Shown here piece after piece: positions 55,901 through 64,000 of a stretch of DNA of 64,000 nt. Made by a program: the position numbers and the translations under genes. The stretch lies in assembly GCA_009193035.1 (NCBI GenBank), contig SWDT01000223.1:62001-126000 (forward strand), given 5' to 3'. The notes beneath the pieces are model-generated. The model saw only the letters and a list, made by a program, of their open reading frames with translations, did not search any database and was not told the origin of the DNA. The first letter of the stretch is position 1, and every line of letters starts with the position of its first letter. Source of the DNA: Halicephalobus mephisto. Its lineage: Eukaryota; Nematoda; Chromadorea; Rhabditida; Panagrolaimidae.

Positions 55901-58900
55901 TTCTGAAGACTTTTTCCGAAAAAATTCCATAAAATTTGCTTATTTTTGATTTTTTATAATTTCGAAATTAATATATCAAGAATTTCTGAAATAATTTTAC
56001 TTTTTTAACAAGATTATTTCGAAATTGATATATGAAATTTTTCAATATAATTTGTTTTTTATTTTTATAATTTTTTCAGTTGAAATACAAAAAACGAGTT
56101 TACAAGATGCTGAAGTTGGACGAAAAGGCCTTGAAACAGATGCATTCTAAGTCAAATCTGAAGAAATTCATGGATTACGTCCAGAACAGAAACTCGGACA
56201 AGGTCGAGAAGTGGTGCACGCAGGGGATGGACCCGAACTTCCACGACCCTCAAGGTGAAACACCCTTAACTCTGGCCAGTGGGATTCCGAACAACAGAAA
56301 TGTCCTAATTGCTTTGGTTGGTGGAGGAGCTCATCTGGATTTCCGGAATTCAGAAGGACAAACAGGGATGCACAAGGCTGCGTTTTTGTCGATTTCGGAG
56401 AACGTTAAAACGCTCCTGGAACTCGGAGCTTCGCCCAACTACAAGGACCCCATCGGGTTGACTCCTCTCTACTACTCCATGTTGACAACAGATTCTTCCG
56501 ATACTGTAGCTGAGATGCTGTTAAGCGAAGCCGCCGAAGTAGGAATCGTGGACATGCACGGAAATCACGAACTTCACCAGGTAAGTCGATTTTCGGATTC
56601 TTAAGTGGTCTTCTGGAGACGAGGAAACAATTTACGTCCTTCAGCAGACTTAAAAAAACAGAAAATTATTATGAATGTCCATAACTAGTCAAGTTAATCG
56701 CGCAACTTGAAAAAACGAGGATAATTGCCGCTGAAATTGGGAACTTTTGTCCGACTTAAGTGTCTTCAATGTTCCGGATTTTTGAGTTTCATATATTACT
56801 TTTAACCTTCGGAGTTTCCATAATAATTATTATTAATTACGTCATCTGAATTGATATTTTAGGACTGTCAAAACAAAAAACATGGATTTGTGGATTCCAA
56901 ATATGAAATTTGGATTTTTATTTAATTAATTATTATATGAATTTTCTGGACCAGTCAAACCGAATTGGTGTAGTGTATGGTAGATTTCGAAATTTCAGAT
57001 ATAAAATTCGAAATTTGGATTTTTATTTTCGATTTTTAAGTTTTAAAATTAAATTGATGAAATTTGGATTAGATTTAGGATTTCATATATCAATTTTCGA
57101 TGTCAAATATCCTCCTTCGATATTAGTTAATTATTTTATATGAATTTCTGTTTTTTAAATTTTAAAATTAAGTTGATGAAATTTGCATTAGATTTAGGAT
57201 TTCATATATCAATTTTCAATATTGATTATTATATTTTAATGTTTTGTAATTATTTTATACGGATTTGACTTTTTAGGCTTGCAAAAACGGTCTGATGAAA
57301 CACGTGGAGCACCTCCTCTATTACGGAGCGGATATCAACGCCCAGAACGTGAACGGGAACACCCCTCTCCATGTCTGTGCCGTGAACAACCGACCAGAGT
57401 GTGCCAAAGTCCTTCTTTTCCGGGGAGCAGATCCGATGATCCAGAACAAACAAGGCCAAACCGCTCTTCATGTGGCTCATATTGTTTCTCATTTAGCTGT
57501 CGCCGAAGTTATTCAATCTCATAACCCATCTCAAACAGGTTTGTTAACTTTAATCCTTGTGAGAAAATTTAGGTGAAGATGAGCACCATCTAATGGGGGA
57601 GATTATTGTGTTTTGAAAACGGAAAAGTTAATCCTTGTGATTTATTGTTCGTGTTCACTCATTCGATCACTTGAAATCGGATGTTTCTGGAAGACGCGGA
57701 GAACGAATCGCTCTGGTCCTTCAATTTTCCATGATTATTAGTTTCATAAGCCCTGCCCAATCCAAAAAAAATATTTAAAATCCTAGAAAATTATTTTTAT
57801 TGAATCCTAAACTTTTCGCGTTTGTTCATATATCGAAAAATTTGTATTTTTTCATTTTCGGACTATTGTTCATATATCGAAAAATTTATACTTTTTGACC
57901 TTTTTGAACTATTGTTCATATATCAAAAAATTTGTATTTTTTGACCTTTTCGGACTATTCTTCATATATTAAAAAATTTGTATTTTTTCATTTTCGGACT
58001 ATTCTTCATATATTAAAAAATTTATATTTTTTCATTTTCGGACTGTTGTTCATATATCGAAAAATTTGTATTTTTTGACCTTTTTGGACTATTGTTCATA
58101 TATCGAAAAATCTGTTTTTTCACGGTTTCGGATTGTTGTTCATATATCGAGAAAATTTATATTTTTTCTTTTCGAAAAGGATTAAAAATGTTGGATGAAC
58201 TGCCGTTATCATCTTCTTCATTCAACTTTTTAATTCCCTCGCGGCAAAGGATAGTGGACGAGCAGATTTACATCGCAACTAAAACAGCGGCTGACAGAGC
58301 TAAGTCTTTTCGGAGTTTTCATGCACAAGATCACGATTTCGGACAGCGGTTCTTTTACCTGAGTACTTTGCGCGGTCCTCCTTCCATCGGTGAAAATTCA
58401 AAAAAATTTTCTCATCCGAAAAAATCAAAAAAGAAGGAAGATCCAAGGATGTCGATGTACGCCACCATGAGAGGACCCCCTGTGGCTGTGCCGGTGCTCA
58501 TCTACGACAATGCCCCCGGATACGGTCCTAGAGAACTCGAACCTATTAATTTGTTTTCAGTACCCTACAGAGGAGCCCCAAAGTACAATACAAGAAGAAG
58601 ATTGACGAATCCTATTCTGAGAAGACGGAGCTTAAGTCAGAGTTCCATCTGTAGTGCCCAAAGTGACAGATATCAAGCCCCTCAACAAATCAGACACCCA
58701 CCTATGGGGTTAACCAGTCCTTCTCCGAGTTGTTTGACTATGATCCCGGACAGTGAAAGTCAATACTCGACCTTGAGACGGTATCCTCTAAATGAAGTTC
58801 AATCTGCTCCTCGTGCTGGATTCGAGTAAGTTTTAAATTTTGTATTTTTTACAATTTTAAAATTTTCCAAATTTGTAGATCCTTAAATTTCTGAATTTTT

Positions 58901-61900
58901 TAATTTTTTTAGATTTTTTAGATTTCTGAATTTTTTAATTTTTTTAGATTTTTTAAATTTCTGAATTTTTATATTCTTCTAGATTTTTTAAATTTTAAAA
59001 TTGCTGAAATTTTTTATTTTTTGTTTAAAATCATTTTTTAGACCGAATGTTCCAAGAATCCTGGTGATTCCACGAGGTCCTAAGGGCTTCGGCTTCATTT
59101 TAAGAGGTGCTAAACATGTAGATTCTGAAATGGAATTTGAACCGAGTGCATTATGTCCTGCTTTGCAGTTTTTTGAAGGTGTGGATATGTCTGGAATGGC
59201 GATGAAAGCTGGACTTCGACCAGGAGATTTTCTTCTTGAAATAAATGGAGTAGATGTTAGAAGAGCAAATCATGAACAAGTTGTTCATTTAATACATCAA
59301 AGTGATGATACAATTACTTTGAAAGTTATTACAATTGATTTACCGAATAATGGACATTATGCTGCTGCAACAGGAACAATGCCAAACAGAAGGAATCACT
59401 CTGTTCCGAGAAACGCTCTGCCACCTATGCCACCCCAGAGACACCCCAGCACTAGTCTCAGTTACGCCAGAGCGGGTCCAATGCAACATGCAATGGGATT
59501 TTCGAGTAAGTTTTATTTTTTTAAATTTTATTTTTAACATTTTTTTTTCAATTTTAACAAAAAAGTTAAAATTTAAATTTTTAAAATTGAAAAAAATTGA
59601 TTTTTAATAATTTTTCAATTCAAAAAAATCTAATTTTTAACAAAAAAGTTAAAATTTAAATTTTTAAAATTGAAAAAAATTGATTTTTAATAATTTTTAA
59701 TTTAGAAATTTGAATTTGAATATTTTTTCAATTGAAGAAAATTTAAATTTTAATGTTTTTGAATAATTTTTAGTTTTAAATAGTTTAACTTTTTTCAATT
59801 TTAACAAATAACATGGGATTTTTCTTAAATTTTTTACAGTATGATTTGTAATTTTTGAACTATTTCATTTTACAGTAATATTGAATACTGTAGATTAATG
59901 AAATTTTTGCAGAAAAATGTAATTTAATGTTTAAAATTTTAAATTACAATAGTTCCAAAATTACGAATCATACTGTAACGACATAAATACAGTATAATTC
60001 ATAATTTTAAAATTATCAATTATAATTTGTTTTAGTATACTGTAAATTTGCGACATTTTTACAGTATTTTTCGAAATTTAAAATATTTTTAAAATTTTAA
60101 AATTAAAAAAATTTATGTTTTTTGATTTAAAATTATAAATTATACTGTAATTTTCTATTTACCCAATTCCTTTCTTTCCTTTTTACAGTGGATGATTCTT
60201 CTTCTTCCTCGAATTACAACTATTTGGAACCAGGAGCTCGTCAGACTTGTTCTAAGTCGATGGAAGCTCTTAATCATTGTAATAATTCCAACGATATCCG
60301 TTGTGCTTCAGTGAAATCCCGTCCATCAGCAGCAAGAAGGATCTCGGCTGCAGAACTGGAGCATTTGATGGTGAGACAAGGAACAAGTTCAACTTGTCAA
60401 TTTCAACCAATACCGTATGAACAGGTTTGATTTTGAATTATATTTAAAAAATTAAATTTTATTCAAATAATGATTTTTATTTTTTTTTAACTTAATTGCA
60501 AATGTTCCACTAAGAGATCAAACAAAATTTGTTAGACTGGTTTTTGTGTGAACGGACAGGCTTATTTTTGAAGAACCACTTGAACGATAAAAATGTCCGC
60601 CGCTGACCGGCAGAAGGAAAATTTTCAGGATGAAGTGTATAATGAGGAAATTGTTATTTTGCGAAAAAAATGCTTAAAAATGAGTAGAAATTTGTTTTAT
60701 GGAAAAATTCAACAAAAAGATTTAAAATTTTTGCAAATATTTTTTTGATAAAAGTGAATACTAAATTGGAAAAATATTTTGGGAATTTTTAAAGATTTTT
60801 AAAAAAATTTGGAAATTTATAAAATGTAAAATTTCGTAATTTTTGGTCTTGGTTGGAAAGTTTTGAAATTTTTGTTGAAATAATTTAGAAATTTAAAAAA
60901 ATTTAAATTAAAAAAATAAAATTTGGAAATTTATAAAATGTTAAAATGTAAAATTTTTGATTGAAAATTTTTAAAATTTCTTGTTGAGACAATTTTTGGT
61001 CTTGGTTGGAAAGTTTTTGTTAAGACGAAATTTTAATATTTTACGGAAAATGTTCTTAATTTTTAAAATAAAACGATTTGGAATTTTCTGGAATCATAAA
61101 TTTAAAATTTTATATTTTTGGTCTTGAGTGGAAAATTATAAAATTTCTTTTCAAGATGATTTTTTGAAATTTTATTGAACAATTTTAAATTTTAATGATT
61201 TTAGGATTCTCCGGCAGGTCCAAAGAAATACACTTCTGTAGCGGATATGAAAAGAAGAAAACAAAGGGGTATGCCATCGCCATCGATTCAATCTCCTTCA
61301 ATCCAGGGACTTCATAGAACTTCTGCAGAGATCGATAATTATTATCCTGGATCTCCACAATTAAAAAGTTTTAATAGTTCTCCGGATCTTCAAAATCAAA
61401 ATGGACATCAAAGAAAACCAAGCATTGATTCGATTAATGCAGATTATTCAAGACCTTTTAGATCTGCTTTAAGGCCTAAGACACCTCCACCACCACCCCC
61501 TCCGGAAATTTATGGAACTGCGAAAGTTAAAGAAAGTAATTATGGAAGTGTTCAAGCACCCCCTCCACCTCCACCACCTCCTCCGGTGATGGGTAATGGA
61601 GGTTCTAAGGGTCCTGCAAAAGTACCCCCACCACCACCACCTCCTCCTCCGCCTCCTCCGAGTTTTTTGAAGTCAGGTGGAATTGAAAAAATTGAGAAAT
61701 CTACTCCTGAAACGAAAAATGGAGGTGATTGTAGAGGAATATCGGCAGAAGCTTTGACGGCAGTGAAATTGAAGCCGGTTAATCAGACAATAAACAACAA
61801 TAATAATGTTGTTAAAGCTGGGACGATGACGAAATTAGGTGTTCAAAATAATGGTCCGAAAAAATCCTTAGATTTTGATGCAGATTTAAGAAATGCCCTA

Positions 61901-64000
61901 GCTAAAAGAAGATCGAAAGTTTGTATTGAAGAAGATGATTGTTCTAAACAAAATAATTTAAATGAAAAAATTAAAGAAGAAGGAACTACAACTGTTGGTC
62001 GATACGGTGGATTGAGTCTTAGAGAATCTGTTCGAGAAAATGTCCAATCTCCTGTCAAAACAAACGGCAAAGTTCCTCAACATTCGCCCCCCGGAGGTTT
62101 TGCGAATAAAAAAGACAGCGGGTACGTTTTGTATTAAATTAAATTTTAAAAAGTTTCTGAATTTTAAAATTTTCTAAAATCTTTGAATTTTTGAATTTCC
62201 TAAAATCTTTGAATTTTAAAATTCTCTAAAATCTTTGAATTTATGAATTTCCTAAAATCTTAAAGTTTTTTGAATCTTTCTAGAATTTTATAAAATTTTT
62301 AGAAAGTTATGAAAATTTGTCAAGGATAACTTTATAAAAATTTTTAATTTTATTTTTTAATTAAAATTAATTTATTTTTATTTTTATTTTCTAAATATTT
62401 CTTTAATTGAAATTAATTTATTTTTATTTTTTAAATACTTTTTAATTAAAATTAATTTATATTTTTAGGTACACATCGTCGCGAACTTCTCTGGAACCGA
62501 GTGAATGTGGCGATGAGCCCTCGGGCAATGGAGTAGCCACTCCTAACGGAAGTAATGCAAGTAGTACGACGATCAGAATCCCCGATCCTCCAGAAGGCCA
62601 CAGAGTCACTCTTATCAGTCAACAACTCGAGGACACTTACGGAACTGTTCAACAACGAAAAATCGCTTTGAAACCGATAAATCACGATAATGTAAGTATT
62701 TTTAATTTTTACCATATTTTGATCACTTACAGTAATTTCTAATTTCTTGTTTGGAATTTTTCGCTTCGAGAGTGACCTTTGCTTTTGTTCAATTTTTTTC
62801 AAATTTTAAAAAAGCTTTAAAATTTACATTTTTACTGTAATTTTTAATTCTATCTATTTTCTTCGCTTAGGTTTCGATATCTTCAACGACTTCGAGTTCA
62901 TCAGAAACAAGAAATCCAACGGGAGTGACGAATGTTACGATTCCTGACATTGCCTCAGGGGATTTGGTCTACGGTAGGCCCCTGTATTTGGAACCTAAGA
63001 TAAGGACCCCGCCTGTGGATTATGATGATCCTGATAGTGGTACTGGAGACAGCGATCATGATGACAGATCTGCGGCTTCTAGTGCTGTTAATTCTACAAC
63101 AAACAGCTGTGTTAATGGAAATTTTTGTAAGGCTTTTTCTTTCTTTTTCTTTGCTTTTTTCAATTACAGCTTTTTTTGCACTTTTAATTGTGCGATTGAA
63201 AAATATTGGAATTTTAAATCAAAATTATTTTTTTGAAATTTTTTGAATTTTAAGATTCTAGAGGTTTTTGGGGATTTTAGAAAACTTTGAAAAGTAGAAA
63301 ATTCTGAAATTTTGGAAATTTTACAGAATTTTACGTAATTTAATAAAGGATTTCTGAAATCTGAGACTTTCGAAGGGACTTCTGGAGGTTTCTAGGGTCT
63401 TGTGGAAGGTTTTTGGAATTTGTGAAATTTTAAAGAATTTCATAGAAACTTCTGAAATTTTTAAGAAGTTCTTCCAAAATTCCGAATTTTGTGAAGTTAT
63501 TAGTAAAATTTAGAATTTTACTTGATTTTGTAGAGGATTCTGAAAATTTAGAAATTTATGTTTTTTGAAAATTTTCTAGAATCCACTGATTTAAAAATAG
63601 CGTTTAAAACTTCAGATTCTGGAGGTATTTAGTAAATTCTAAAACTTCACACAGAACTAATTTCACAATGATGTTTATTTTTATAATAAAATTAATTTTA
63701 AAATTAACATTTTTATAATAAAATTTATGTTTAAATTAACATTAATTTTTATAGTTAAATTTATTTTTGAATATTTTTATAGTTAAATTTATTTTTGAAT
63801 ATTTTTATGCTTAAATTTATTTTTAAATATTTTTATGCTTAAATTTATTTTTGAATATTTTTATGCTTTAATTTATTTTTGAATATTTTTATAGTTAAAT
63901 TTATTTTTGAATATTTTTATAGTTAAATTTATTTTAAAATTAATATTCGTTTTTAGCTTCGACGACCAATTGTGGCGACTTCCGGATCAAGGACCTAATT
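49982..64000 (+). CDS. shn-1: Shank postsynaptic scaffold protein (3' end outside window)
   Basis: Twelve exons join in phase to 1319 aa: 49982-50191, 52967-53038, 55328-55453, 56080-56580, 57277-57538, 58180-58825, 59042-59505, 60189-60424, 61205-62121, 62469-62691, 62871-63126 and 63957 onward. Domains: SPN ubiquitin-like fold (about 57-145; NYGLF-like FNFGLFLPPCGSRAGKFLLE); six ankyrin repeats (about 160-390); the linker motif VPYRGAPKYNTRRRLTNPIL; a PDZ domain (about 608-720) with binding loop GPKGFGFILRG and GLRPGDFLLEINGVDV; then Ser-rich and polyproline stretches in exon 9. No SH3 is seen, as in C. elegans SHN-1. The SAM domain must lie further right. Shank links receptor complexes to actin at synapses; worm SHN-1 also binds IP3 receptor and calcium channels (family knowledge). 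The exon holding the ATG is open back to a CTGTAG site at 49954, so an upstream exon is possible. Confidence 0.93.
50430..52400. repeat. Tandem repeats in Shank intron 1
   Basis: 50.43-50.93 kb repeats a ~110-bp unit (AATTACAGTATATTTAAGTC, AAAAAAGCAAATTAAAATAA). 51.48-52.03 kb repeats a ~170-bp unit (AATTCCAATTACCGTAATCT, GATTGTTCCTAAATTAAGTT). 52.13-52.39 kb repeats AATTTAATGATTTTATTTTT. Confidence 0.7.
53091..53840. repeat. 210-bp tandem repeat in Shank intron 2
   Basis: Three nearly identical units begin at about 53092, 53302 and 53511, with a diverged fourth from 53721. Each has ACGTAACTTTTGGGATAATA near the start and ATTGAACCAAGAGTTACGAT mid-unit, which pair as inverted repeats, then GGATAGTGACTAGAAAG. 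Confidence 0.85.
57825..58165. repeat. ~45-bp tandem array ending at the Shank exon 6 acceptor
   Basis: About seven units of GTTCATATATCGAAAAATTT and TTTTTTCATTTTCGGACTAT. The array runs up to 14 bp before the exon 6 splice site. Confidence 0.8.
63700..63945. repeat. ~30-bp tandem repeat in Shank intron 11
   Basis: About eight units of TTAAATTTATTTTTGAATAT and TTTTATAG or TTTTATGC, ending just before exon 12. Confidence 0.75.

Overview
This is eukaryotic, very AT-rich nuclear DNA from a nematode, most probably a rhabditid in or near Caenorhabditis. The reasons are introns of only 41-50 nt next to a few long ones, TTTYAG-type splice acceptors, and gene families expanded in rhabditids (a serpentine chemoreceptor, a C-type lectin, a MATH-BTB protein, a Gly/Tyr-rich neuropeptide-like precursor). 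It also holds clear orthologs of C. elegans pps-1, brap-2 and shn-1. The species cannot be named from the sequence. All exon models below come from reading splice sites by eye and checking that phases join.

Layout. 0-6 kb is an accessory region: the start of an unidentified gene at the left edge, a secreted C-type lectin (minus), a decayed copy of the lectin's 3' flank, a remnant of a Maverick/Polinton-like element (three intronless ORFs plus a protease fragment), and a MATH-BTB gene (minus). 6.9-8.45 kb is a Tc1-family transposon with about 200-bp inverted repeats, followed within 40 bp by a tRNA-Asn gene. 9-15.7 kb has one unknown basic protein, one small membrane protein, a TA-flanked MITE and other dispersed repeats.

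15.8-24.9 kb is the gene-dense part: a seven-transmembrane chemoreceptor, PAPS synthetase (pps-1), BRAP2-type E3 ligase (brap-2) and, convergent with it, a single-pass membrane protein. 24.9-28.2 kb is satellite and minisatellite DNA. 28.2-32.6 kb has a small Cys-containing secreted peptide (minus), a DYRK-family kinase, and a secreted Gly/Tyr-rich precursor whose second exon reads YGGFMGKR.

32.6-49.9 kb has no gene I can support. It is full of tandem arrays, including several families built on a repeated ATTCGTGTCAGGACC-like word in both orientations, and small GC-richer islands. From 49.98 kb to the right edge runs a Shank scaffold gene (shn-1), with 12 exons visible: the SPN domain, six ankyrin repeats, no recognisable SH3, one PDZ domain and a polyproline region. 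The C-terminal part, where the SAM domain should be, lies beyond the window.

The genes are not one pathway or an operon. They are separate transcription units with wide spacing. The items most worth following up are the YGGFMGKR precursor, the Maverick remnant, the Tc1 element with two CTTGGAAG boxes per end, the fold-back tandem arrays upstream of Shank, and the unusual splice acceptor of Shank exon 6.
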